From Thraustochytrium sp. TN22 (Eukaryota; Sar; Bigyra; Thraustochytrida; Thraustochytriidae): a DNA stretch of 52,559 bases. The DNA is taken from contig JABLUY010000255.1 of the NCBI GenBank assembly GCA_013306675.1, forward strand, positions 1 through 52,559, written 5' to 3'. The notes under the pieces are model-generated. The model saw only the letters and a program-made list of their open reading frames with translations. It searched no databases and was not told where the DNA came from. The position numbers were made by a program, and so were the translations under genes. How positions within the stretch are numbered: position 1 is the first letter of the stretch; each line of letters opens with the position of its first letter. Positions 28,541-38,600 of the stretch are shown piece by piece.

Positions 28541-29453
28541 AAAGCTGGTACTGGACCATGGTGCGGAGATCCTCGAGGGTGTGGTAGCTGGGGAGCTGCT
28601 GGCCAGCAATGGTCCAGCACGGGTAGCCGGGAAGCTTGGCCTTGTCGCACTGGTCCTTGTTCTCAGGCTTGTCGCAGAGCACCACGTTGAGCTTGTCGGC
28701 GTACTCACCGAACTCGAGGAGCTGGCGCTGAGTCCACTGGCAGGAGCTGTGGCCGTAGAGCACGGCGTTGTGCACGTTGAGGCGCTCGGCGACCTTCTCC
28801 TGGACCTCGCCGGGCGAGTAGATGGGGCGGTTGTCGACGAGCGCAATGGCCTGGCGCTGGCCGTGCACGATCTGCTCAAGGATGATGTAGGAGAACTCGC
28901 CGGGGCCCATGCTCTCGGCGACCTCGGCGTAGACGGCAGCCTTGCCGCGGGAGCCCTCGATGTTGAACTGCACACGGATGCGCTTGACGCCGTCAATGTC
29001 GGTGTAGACCTGGTGCTCGATATGGTTGCGCCGGCCCTCCTTGCGCTTCGAGTACTCGGTGCCGTACGCCTTGATGCCGTCGCCGAGGCGCGAGACGACC
29101 TCGGCCTTGTTGCGCACGTCGTCGAAGGCGGCGTTGAAGACCGAGTTCGGGCTCATGCGCGTCGGCATGAGCTCGTTCACGATGTAGTAGCCGCTCACGC
29201 CCACGAGGCCGAGGATGCCGATCCACACCATGCCGCTGGCGGCCGTGGACGCCGCGCTGCGCGGCTCCATGCGGATGGTCGTCGGGGGCGGCGCGCCCTC
29301 CGCCTCCTGCACGCCCCGCTGCTGCTGCGGCTTCTCCGTGTTCAGCCGCCGCTTCTGCCGCGCGGTGGCCGCGCCGCCGCGCCGCTCCGCGGCCCTCGCG
29401 CCGCCGCGCGCCGCCGCGCGCAGCGCGCCCGCGCGCGCCGCCATGCCCAGCAT
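28539..29453 (-). CDS. TIM21: TIM21 fused to a VKOR-type thioredoxin-like domain
   Basis: The product is 304 residues. Residues 1-45 are Arg/Ala-rich without acids until about 22, a mitochondrial presequence. A membrane helix lies at 74-94 (GMVWIGILGLVGVSGYYIV). Then the TIM21 domain: SPNSVFNAAFDDVRN, LGDGIKAYGTEYSKRKEGRR, YTDIDGVKRIRVQFNIEGSRGK. TIM21 sits in the inner membrane and links the TOM complex and respiratory chain to the TIM23 presequence translocase. Residues about 215-304 are an extra domain of the kind found joined to VKOR. VLYGHSSCQWT has the first active-site Cys (238), but Thr241 replaces the second. Cys260 and Cys269 match that family's second pair, and GYPCW (276-280) has Cys in place of the usual Thr after the cis-Pro. 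The ATG at 29453 starts the presequence. IFT70 is divergent from it across 680 bases. Confidence 0.85.
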   Translation of the reverse strand: MLGMAARAGALRAAARGGARAAERRGGAATARQKRRLNTEKPQQQRGVQEAEGAPPPTTIRMEPRSAASTAASGMVWIGILGLVGVSGYYIVNELMPTRMSPNSVFNAAFDDVRNKAEVVSRLGDGIKAYGTEYSKRKEGRRNHIEHQVYTDIDGVKRIRVQFNIEGSRGKAAVYAEVAESMGPGEFSYIILEQIVHGQRQAIALVDNRPIYSPGEVQEKVAERLNVHNAVLYGHSSCQWTQRQLLEFGEYADKLNVVLCDKPENKDQCDKAKLPGYPCWTIAGQQLPSYHTLEDLRTMVQYQL

Positions 29454-29515
29454 CGCTGCCTCCTGCCGCCTGCCTGCTACCGCCTGCCTGCCTGCTGCCG
29501 CGGCCTCCGCGCCCC

Positions 29516-29564
29516 GTGCCGTGCCGTGCCGTGCCGAGCTGCGCTGCGCTGCGCTGCGCTGCGC
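29516..29564 (+). repeat. GTGCC (four copies) followed by GCGCT (about five copies) pentamer arrays
   Basis: GTGCC units fill 29516-29535 and GCGCT units 29541-29564, about 60-110 bases upstream of the TIM21 fusion start. Confidence 0.9.
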
Positions 29565-30105
29565 GGGCGGCCGGCTCACGATGGATTGCCTGCTCGACCT
29601 CGCCCTGATCGCGGCGCGCCACTCTCGCCTCGGTGGCTCCGAGCGCGCCGCCGCTCGCGCGCAGCCGTCAACCCGCGGGGCGCGCCTTTTCTCTCGCTCT
29701 GTCACTGATCAGAGACAGGCTGCGCGGTCTGCCTCACTGGCTGCCACCGGGCGGCGGCGCACGGGCCCGGCGGCGGAGGCGACCTGGCAGCCCAGGACGG
29801 AGAGCCTGACTGACTGTCACGAGCGGGACGACGGACGAGGTGATCATGATCATGAGCAGCAGTGCAGGAGCGGAGGCGCCGGAGCGGAGGGGTGATCGCG
29901 GACGAGGCCCCGGAGGCGGGCGCAACGCGGAGGCCGCAACGGTCCTCTCCCGCTGCTGGCGCCCACGGCGCGGGGCGGGCGGTGCTCGCGGGCTGGAGCA
30001 GTGCTTGCATTGTGCAGCAGTGCATTGCGTGTCTTTGCATCGCGTCGCACCGCATCGAATTGCGTGGCGTTGCACGTTGCAGCGCAGGGCAGAGCCTTGC
30101 AACGC

Positions 30106-30130
30106 GGCGCAGCGCAGCGCAACGCAACGC
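30106..30130 (+). repeat. RRCGC pentamer array ending 4 bases before the IFT70 ATG
   Basis: The units ggcgc, agcgc, agcgc, aacgc, aacgc run into aggcATG at 30135. Confidence 0.85.
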
Positions 30131-30134
30131 AGGC

Positions 30135-32198
30135 ATGGCGACGGCGCTGCACACGTCGAGCGGGCTGGCGACGAGCCACGGCGGCGGCGGCGCAGTCTTC
30201 GGAAACCAAATCGCCGAGGGCGCGTACACGGAGGTCATCTACGGGCTGCTGCGCGACAAAAAGTATGCAGAGGTAATCAGCAAGCTGACGCTGGAGCTGC
30301 AGAACTTCCCGCGCAGCCGTGCGGCGCTCTCGCTTCTGGCGTACTCGTACTACATGCTGCAGGACTACCCGAACGCCGTGCGCATGTACGAGCAGCTCAC
30401 CAAGCTCTTCCCCGACGTCCAGGAGTACCGCATCTACTTCGCGCAGGCGCTCTACAAGGCCGGCCTGTACCCAGAGGCGACGCGCGCCTGCTTTCAGGTC
30501 GACGACCCGCAGTACGCACAACGCATGGCCATGCTGCAGGCGTCCATCAAGTACGAGCAGGACGACCTGCGCGGCTGCGAGTCGCTCGCCGACCAGTGCC
30601 TAGCCGACGACCCGGAGACCATCGTGTGCCACGCATGCATCGCGTACAAGGAGGGCAAGTACGAGGAGGCGCGCGAGAAGTTCCAGGACGCCATGAACAC
30701 GCTCGGCTTCCAGGCCGACCTGGCGCACAACATCGCACTCTGCCACTACCAGCAGGGCGAGCTGGGCGCCGCGCTCAAGCATGTCGCCGAGATCATCGAG
30801 CGCGGCGTGCGCGAGCATCCCGAGCTTGGCGTCGGCAGCAACGCCGAGGGCCTCGACGTGCGCAGCGTCGGCAACTCCCAGGTCCTGCGCGAGACCGCCC
30901 TGGTCGAGGCGTTCAACCTCAAGGCCGCCATTGAGTACTCCATGAAGCCCGCCGGCAACATCGACGCGGCGCGCGAGGCGCTCAACGATATGCCGCCGCG
31001 CACCGAGGAGGAACTCGACCCGGTCACCCTCCACAACCAGGCGCTCATGAACATCGACAACGACTTTGCCGCCGGCTGCCGCAAGCTCAACTTCCTCCTC
31101 GCGAACCCGCCACACCCGCCGCAGACCTTCGGCAACCTCCTCATCCTCTACTGCAAGTTCGCACTCTACGACCTGGCCGCCGACGTTCTGGCCGAGCACA
31201 CCCACCTCACCTTCAAGCTCCTCTCGCCCGAGCTCTACGACTTCCTTGACGCCACCATCATGGTCGAAACCTCGCCGGAGGAGGCCTTTAGAAAGTACGA
31301 CGAGCTTGCCAAGAAGCACGTCGAGACGCTGCGCAAGCTCACCAAGAACATCAACGACTCGCGCACCAACCGCGAGAGCGATGCCGTCCGCGACGCCCTC
31401 GCCGAGTACGACCACGCGCTCGAGCGCTACATACCCGTCCTCATGGCGCTCGCGCGCATCTACTGGGAGCGCGAGCACTACGCCATGGTCGAGAAGATCT
31501 TCCGTCAGAGCTCCGAGTTCTGCTCTGAACACGCCGTCTGGAAGCTCAATGTCGCCCACGTCTTCTTCATGCAGGGCAAGTTCAAGCAGGCCATCCATTT
31601 CTACGAGCCCATCGTCAAGGCCTCCTCTGGCGCCTCGCCCGGAGCCGCTGGCGCCGGCCCGGCCTCCAGCACCGCCTCTGGCGCCTCCATCCTCGACGTC
31701 ACCGCCATCGTCCTCGCCAACCTCTGCGTTGCCTACATCATGACCTCGCAGAACGAGCGCGCCGAGGACCTCATGCGCCGCATCGAAAAGGAGGAGGACC
31801 GCGTCGCCTATGACGACCCGGACAAACAGTGCTTCCACCTCTGTATCGTAAACCTCGTCATCGGCAACCTCTATTGCAGCAAGGGCAACATGGAGTTTGG
31901 CATCTCCCGCATCATCAAGAGCCTCGAGCCATACGACAAGAAGCTCGGCACGGACACATGGTTCTACGCCAAGCGCTGCTTCCTCGCCCTCTCCGAGGCG
32001 CTCTCCAAGCACATGATGATGCTCCCTGATGCATCCTACCACGAGATTCTCGACTTCCTCGACGCCGCTGCCAAGCACGGCAAGAAGGTCCCCACCATCA
32101 TCGAGTCGGGGCCCGACGCATCTGTCGACCCTGCCATCCACAACGTCGCGTATGAGGCCCGTCTTCTCAAGCGCATCTTCCTCAAGCTCATGGACTGA
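30135..32198 (+). CDS. IFT70: Intraflagellar transport protein 70 (TTC30), IFT-B subunit
   Basis: The product is 687 residues of TPR-type helical repeats along its whole length, the usual size for TTC30/IFT70. Family-defining stretches include SRAALSLLAYSYYMLQDY, ALKHVAEIIERGVREHPELG, EGLDVRSVGNSQVL, ETALVEAFNLKAAIEY, EEELDPVTLHNQALMN, ANLCVAYIMTSQNERAEDLM, and DKKLGTDTWFYAKRCFL. IFT70 wraps IFT52 in the IFT-B complex that carries cargo along flagellar microtubules, so the organism makes a flagellum, at least in zoospores. A Ser/Ala/Gly insert (ASSGASPGAAGAGPASS, about residues 495-515) extends a loop. The ATG at 30135 gives the family N-terminus; the open frame upstream to 29862 has no family match. 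A decayed duplicate of its 3' end follows. Confidence 0.97.
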   Translation: MATALHTSSGLATSHGGGGAVFGNQIAEGAYTEVIYGLLRDKKYAEVISKLTLELQNFPRSRAALSLLAYSYYMLQDYPNAVRMYEQLTKLFPDVQEYRIYFAQALYKAGLYPEATRACFQVDDPQYAQRMAMLQASIKYEQDDLRGCESLADQCLADDPETIVCHACIAYKEGKYEEAREKFQDAMNTLGFQADLAHNIALCHYQQGELGAALKHVAEIIERGVREHPELGVGSNAEGLDVRSVGNSQVLRETALVEAFNLKAAIEYSMKPAGNIDAAREALNDMPPRTEEELDPVTLHNQALMNIDNDFAAGCRKLNFLLANPPHPPQTFGNLLILYCKFALYDLAADVLAEHTHLTFKLLSPELYDFLDATIMVETSPEEAFRKYDELAKKHVETLRKLTKNINDSRTNRESDAVRDALAEYDHALERYIPVLMALARIYWEREHYAMVEKIFRQSSEFCSEHAVWKLNVAHVFFMQGKFKQAIHFYEPIVKASSGASPGAAGAGPASSTASGASILDVTAIVLANLCVAYIMTSQNERAEDLMRRIEKEEDRVAYDDPDKQCFHLCIVNLVIGNLYCSKGNMEFGISRIIKSLEPYDKKLGTDTWFYAKRCFLALSEALSKHMMMLPDASYHEILDFLDAAAKHGKKVPTIIESGPDASVDPAIHNVAYEARLLKRIFLKLMD

Positions 32199-32672
32199 CT
32201 CGACGCCTGACACTTTGTCCGGCAAAAGGTCGCGGCAAGCTTCGTCGGTCGGGGACCGATGCATCCGTTCACAAGGTCGGGCACGAGGATGGTCTCCTCA
32301 AGTGCACCTTTCTCAAGCTCATGACTGACTCGGCGTCTGACAATTCGTTTGACCAAAGGCGGCCACAGAACTCGCTCGCCACCGGCAAGCTTCTGTATGT
32401 GCGACACGCGCACATGGTTTCGGAAAACATTTGACGGTGTTCGCCACCTGTGTGGCATGCACAGCGCCCTCTCGACGTGGTATGTGCTTGGCGCAGACGT
32501 CACGTCCCGCCTGGGCAACTTTAAAAAAAAAGCTAACGATGTACAGGCCGCTTTTCATCGCTTGATGGCAATGCAAAAACAAGAAAAGGTTGTCACACTC
32601 TTCAACAAACCCTTCGTTACTGTCATCCTTTCTGGCCATGCGTCACTCGTGAGCACACAGAGGTACTGGTGG
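32199..32672. other. Convergent 3' spacer between IFT70 and the BLTP1-like gene
   Basis: 474 bases. The first part is the IFT70 3' flank and its decayed duplicate. The rest (about 32395-32672) shows a short A run (about 32523-32532) and nothing else definite. Confidence 0.6.
32250..32392 (+). repeat. Imperfect tandem duplicate of the IFT70 3' end, including its stop codon
   Basis: This segment aligns with about 32107-32240. The words ggggaccgatgcatcc, ctcctcaag, tttctcaagctcatg, actgactcggcgtctgaca and cggcaagcttc match ggggcccgacgcatct, cttctcaag, ttcctcaagctcatg(g), actgactcgacgcctgaca and cggcaagcttc in order, with small gaps. It is outside the coding sequence and its frame is broken by a one-base loss. 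Confidence 0.75.
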
Positions 32673-35600
32673 TCAGGGGCTGCCGCCAGAGATGAAGCGG
32701 TCCCCAAAGGCGCGGTCCATGCCGCGCATGCCGTCGTGGACAATGGCCAGAATGAGCTCGAGGTTGTCCGTCAGGAAAACATGTGTCTTCTCCGGCAGGC
32801 GGTCCTTGTTGAGGTCGAGCTGCGACAGCGCCAGGTTGAGGGCGATCGTCGTCGCGTCACCGAGCACCGACACTTGCGGGTTGAACACAAAGGGCTCCCT
32901 CTCGTTGCTGTTCGGCTTGAAGGTGCGCGGATTCGCCTCGGCCTCCGCGGCCGCGGCTGCGGCCGCAGCGGCGCCGGTTGCCTCCGAGGAAGACGAAGGC
33001 ACCGAGCTGGGCCGCGCGCTGTGCACCGTCAGGCTCCGCGTGCACGAGTGCGCAATCTCGCGCAGATACGTAAGGTCGCGGATATCGGTCGTCGTGTTCA
33101 GCGGGCCGACAAAGTCGGACCGGAAGACGTAGTCCACGGTCGGGACCAGGCGGAAGTGCCGCTGCGCACCCACCACGACAGATTCTGCTGAATGCGAGGC
33201 GCGGTCTGGCGAGATGAGGTTCTGCGCCGTCTCCATGCGCAGCTTGAGCGGCGGCAGTCCAAAGATGCCGCGAATGCGCTTGCGCCCCTTTTGATGTCGC
33301 CGCGACTCTAGGCTTGGCAGCGCTGAGGCGTCGGCCGCCGCGCCGCTGCTACCCACGGCCGTCTCGGCGACCATGCCACGGCCGCGGCGGCTCTTGCCAC
33401 TGGCGCCAGCCCCGCCGACGCGCGTCCAGGCGGCCTCGGTCCCGTCCTCGCCAGCGCCCTCCGCACCGCCGCCGCCGCCGCCGCCGCCACTGCCACCAGC
33501 ACCAACACCAGCACCAACGCCAGCGTCAGCGCCCGCACCGCCACCGTCCTCCTCATCGTCTTCGCCGCTGCCGTCCTGGCCGCGACTCGCAGGACCCATG
33601 CCCGGACTACCCTCCACCGAGGCGCGCGAACTGCCACCCACGCTCGATGCGCCGTCGCGCGTGCCTGCGTTGCCATCCTGTGAGGAGGACACCGCCACGG
33701 GCACCCGTGGCGCAACGGCGGCGAACATGTCCATGGTCAGGTCCGACTTGACGAGCAGCTTCTGGAAGCGAATCACGTCGCAGTTGCCATTCAGCTCCAC
33801 AACGAGCTCGCGTACGAGCGTCTGGCGCCTCTTCTCGATCTCCAGCGAGAACTTCGCGGAGCGGTCGATCGCGATGGCAGCCGCCGCCGACCGCCGCACG
33901 TCGTTAAGGACACCGTGCACCACGGAAATGTCAAAGCGCCCGATCTCGAAGTAGATGGTACCAATCGCCTTGAGCGCGCGCGTCGTCGCGGCGTCCTCGC
34001 CCGGCGCATCCAGCGGTCGCGCAGCCGCCGCCCCCGCCCCCGCCGTCGCCGCCCCCGCAGCCTCCTCGCCGTCCGCGTCCCTGCCGACGCGCCGCTGCGC
34101 CAACCGCTGCGAGGCCGCTTCTGAGAGAAACTTGGGTCGCGCCGCGCTGCAAGCGTCGCTGACCTGCTCCTTCATCGTGTTGCTCAGCTTGAGCAAGATC
34201 GGCACCATCTCGCTTGACGACTGCAGGTCCAGCGACGACGAGTACACAGACACCAGCTGCGTGCACACATTGTTGTTGGGAATCACCTCCGAAATGTACA
34301 CAGAAAAGTCCTGCGCGTCCAGAACGAAGAGCAGTGTGCGCTGTCGCGTCGCGTCGTTGCCAAACACCAGCGCCATCTGCGCGCACAGCCGGTCCTGCAG
34401 CCGGAACACACAGTGGTTCAGCGCACGCTTGCGCTTCATCCACCGCTGCCACACCTGCGCCGGCGCCGGCTCGCTCTCCTGGTACCGCTTGAACTCGTTC
34501 GCTGAGATGTATGAAGGATGGTTCATCAGATCGTCCAAGCCGGGCATGTTCTGCGAATCGCGCATCAGGTGCACCACGAGGCCGGCATCCAGCCGTACGC
34601 CGCCCTCCAGCCGCCCGTCGAACTGCGCCGCCAGGGCGCGCGACTCCATGTACAGGTGCGTCGTCTCGCCGTCCGTCTCGTTCGCGCGCTTCTCCGGCTG
34701 AAAGTACCGCCCGGCCAGCCGCGACGCGTGCAGCCGCATCTTCGAGTGCAGCATTCCCAGGTCCACACTCACGTTCACGCTCAGGATGCGCGACTGCACC
34801 ATCATGGTCGCCAGCGGCTTGCGCCATTCCGCCGCCAGGCTGCCCAGCAGCAAGTCATCGTCCGCGTCCGGGGCCAGCCCACGCTCGCCGCGCTCGCTGT
34901 CCTCGCCCGCGTCCTCCTCCCCTTCCGACGCCGATGTGGATCGCGGGGCGACCCCGACGCCGAGCGCGCTTGAGCCGGCGTGCGACGCCAAGCGACCGCC
35001 CGCGCGCGTCCCAAAGGCAACCAGCCCGGCCTCTGGCATCACCGCAGCGTACGAAGCCACCGAGGACGCCGTGATGGACGGCTCCGACGCCGCCAGTGCC
35101 GCGCTCAGCACGCCCTCGGCCTCCGCCCAGTCGCGCTGAAAGCCAAAGTACACGCCGAACAGCTTGTCCATGCTCCAGATGCTCGCATCCATGTCCACGC
35201 GCTGCACATCGCACAGCGAGACCACCACAGGGAGTTGCATCAGCCCATGCGCGCGATTCACCTGCAGGCGCAGCGCGTGCAGCGTTGCCTTGGCAAACGG
35301 CGACGCGCGGTTGATCACAACCTCCACCTGCGGCACGTCCACGCTCACGCACTCCAGCACGAACTGGTCCGCCTCCTCATCGTCCTCGCGCATGCGCATC
35401 ATGCCGCTGCTCCACGACGCCGTCAGACCATCCGTCAGCACCACAGCCGCATCCACGTCGTCACCCGTGCTAAGCGCCCCAAATTTCGACGATGCCTCGA
35501 ACGGCTGGACACGGACAAGCACGTTCCACTTCATGTTGGGCTGCAGCGCCACTGGGGCCTCCGATACACCGCCGTCCGCGCGGCTGCTCTGGTCCGAGAA

Positions 35601-38600
35601 GAACTCCGCGCCCGCTGATTTGCCTCGACCGCGCGCCACGGGCGATTCATCCGTGCGCAGACCCACCAACCGCCCATCCTCACTCACCACAAACGCGCCC
35701 TCGCCGTGCACTCCGCCGCGCCCAGACCCGCTACCGGCCCAGCCCGCGCCAAAGCCAATACCTTCAGCGGCGCTGCGATGCTCCGCCATGGCCGTGGCCA
35801 TCTGCTGCGCCGCCAGCACCACCAGGGGTGTCACAGGCACGTCCGGCACGCGCACGTCCACCTTGCCACTGATCTCCGTCGCAGGCTCGTAAAAGGCGCC
35901 CGCCTCCACCGCGTCACGCGCCACATCCGCGCTGCCCGCCGAGGCAGCGCGGACATCGCGTCCCGTCGTCCGGGCCGGCGACGCGGGCGACGCGGAAGAC
36001 CCGCCGCGCCGCCGAGCCCCAGCGCTCGAGCTCCGTACGCGCGTCTCGTCCAGGCTCGCAGCCCTGCTCGCGCGAGTCTCGTCCCAGCCGCTGCTCTCCG
36101 CCCAGCTGCGCTCCAGCAGCATCGTCGCAGACACTTGCGGGAGCCCGATGCGCTGCGCCTTCTCACGCAGTGCCGTGCCCACCAGCAGCCCGGGTCCCTC
36201 CAGGATGCGCGCAGTCACCTCCAGCTTGAGTGCCGGCGGTGCCGTCTTGAACCACTCCGGCAGGCCCGGCGCCTCGTCCAGCTCCTCCCGCGCTGCGCGC
36301 CCGGGACCGGCCGCGGGCGACATCGGGTTCTCCATATGCTCTCCTCCCCCGTGTTGAGACGAGGGCGACGGTGGCGCCTCGCATCCGGCCACGTGCATCG
36401 CTACCAGCCCCGCCACCAGCGGTGTGTGACCCACACTCAGGTATGCATCTGGCCCGCCCAGCGTCGCGGTCACCGCGACGTTGTGCTCCGCCGCGCGCAG
36501 CGTGCGTCCGGCTGACAAGCTCGCGTGCTCAATGCGGCACCGCGCCGGGCTCGCATACCACGCCTGTCGGACCAAGGTGCCCAGGTCTTGCGTGTTGCCG
36601 TCCACGCTCGTCCCTCCGCCGTGCACGTCTTCACCGATTGGAGGAGGCGGCGCCACGCCTGTGCTCACCCCGAGGCTTGAAAGGGACCGCGGGTCGCTCG
36701 TCACGAACAGCAAGAAGTCCTTGGCCAGGAGCGTCGACAGCACCGAGCTCTCCGACTCCTGCACAACGGGCCCAGCCTCGCTACTCGTGGCGAAGGTCGT
36801 GGCCGTGCCAGGGCTTGCGGCCTGGTGCTGAGAATGATGATCGTGAGGATGGTGAGGACGACTGTGGCGACCCTGGGGGCTCTGACGCTCAAAGTGACGG
36901 GACGCAGGACTACCAGCCGACAGGCGCCCGCCGTCCTCGGCGTCCTGCACAAAGGCGGTCACCAGGTTGTCCACGTAGGTCCGGCTTCGCACCTCCTTGA
37001 TCGAGAAGAAGCCCGCCGCCGGCGCTCCCGACACGGTACGGAACGGGAACACCACGACAGTGTTATCCACGCCCACGTTGATGGCCAGACGCCGCAGCGC
37101 CTTCATGTGCATGTCCGTGCCTTGCACGTTCTTCAGCACCAGCTGCACGTACCGATCCATCTGCTCGAAGCTCTCCGCAATGGCCTCTGGCGACGTCTCG
37201 GTCACCTGGGCCCCGGCCGGCAGCTCGCCTACGTGCTCGTTGGCGCGCAAGTAGTGGTACATGCGCAGCGCCTGGACGTACTCTGCGCCCAGCGCTTGCG
37301 CCAGCGGCAGAAATCCGGGCTCCACTTCCACGCGCGTATTCTGAATTGTCACCGTGCACGTCTGGTGCCACGCGGTGCGCGCCACCCGCGGCGATGTCTT
37401 GGCAACCTCGTTGGTGTGCCGCGCCGATGACCGCGGGTCGTACAGCATCTTCAGATCGGTCTTGGCGTCGAAAAGCACCGCCGTCGCGTCCTCGCGCAGG
37501 GTTCGCACCAACGAGCACTGCAAGCCGCGAAAGTGCACTGTGGCGAACCACACCACATCGCGACTCGCGCCCGCGCCCGGGCCCGCGCTCGGGCCTGCAC
37601 CCGCGCCCACGCCTGCGCCAACCGCGCACGGTCCGGAAAAGTCCTGCGCTCGGCCCGACTTGACCAGGAGCTCGAACTTGCCCGTGTTGATCTGCGCGTA
37701 CGGCTTCGCCTCGGCGCCGTCCTCCGACAACGCGGTGAGCGAGATACCGCCCAGGTTGAAGACCAGCACGTATCGCATAGGCCGCGGCGTAGCACCTGCA
37801 TCATCCGGCAAGCCCGCCACCGCCGAGCCCTCGCCACCGTCCCAAGCACGCTGCGTCTCGGACATCGGCTTGCTCTTACGGCGCGTGCGATGCTGCTTGG
37901 CAGTCCTGGACCGCTCCTTCCGCCGCAGCCGTCGCGCACGCGCCTTGGACGCCTTCGCGAACCGCGACGACACGCGCGAGACGGTCTTGAGCAGCATGTT
38001 GATCTCGCTCGCTAGCCCGGTCTGCACGACCAGAAATTGTTCCACAATATCCGGGGTGAACGTGTTGCGGATGGGCTCTACCACCACGCGCAGCCGCAAT
38101 ACAAGCTCCTGGTCGTCCTGCTCCAGGGGCAGGCCACCCGGGATTCGCACCGGCACCACGCCGCTCTCCTGGCGCGATCCTGGCTCGGAGACGAGGCTGA
38201 CGCTCTCCAGGCTGTTCGTCTTGCGGTGCCGCGGCCTGTTTGCCGGTTCCGCGAGCCCAAAGTCGTCGTCGTCGTCGCGGAGAATGCTGCTCGATCGTCC
38301 CGCATCGCGCCGGCGCGTGGACCCGGGCTCGCCGCCGTCCACGGAGTCGTCCGCGCGAACCAAGACCGGCAGCCGCCGCTTGGCAGCGGCGAGCCCAGCG
38401 TGGATCCATACACATGGCAGCCACTGCTCGAACGAGAGGTCCGCGTCCGGCGCCCTGCCGCTCGCGAGGCTCCCGGCCTCGGACCCAAAAGGCCGCTTGC
38501 GCTTGTCAAACCCCAGCTGGCTCTTGCTCAGATGCAGCTGCGCGTCCAGCTGGCCGTCCAGCTTCTTGCGCACGCCCACCGTCACACTCGCCATGTTGTA

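Larger units (their letters stand above)
29454..30134. promoter_or_regulatory. Divergent intergenic region between the TIM21 fusion and IFT70
   Basis: Both genes start outward from this 680-base gap, so it must hold both promoters. It contains GTGCC and GCGCT pentamer arrays on the TIM21 side and a pentamer array ending at the IFT70 ATG. The middle part is repetitive in ttgca/gcatt words (about 29995-30090). I found no clear RFX X-box and no TATA box. Confidence 0.55.

Noticed and set aside
29862-30134. In-frame 5' extension of IFT70
   Set aside because: No family match, and the known IFT70 N-terminus aligns from the ATG at 30135.
29454-30134. RFX X-box for the IFT70 promoter
   Set aside because: Words such as gttgcacgttgcag look superficially similar, but none matches the X-box half-sites and spacing.
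30600-32264. 554-codon minus-strand open frame opposite IFT70
   Set aside because: Antisense shadow of a clear IFT70 gene.
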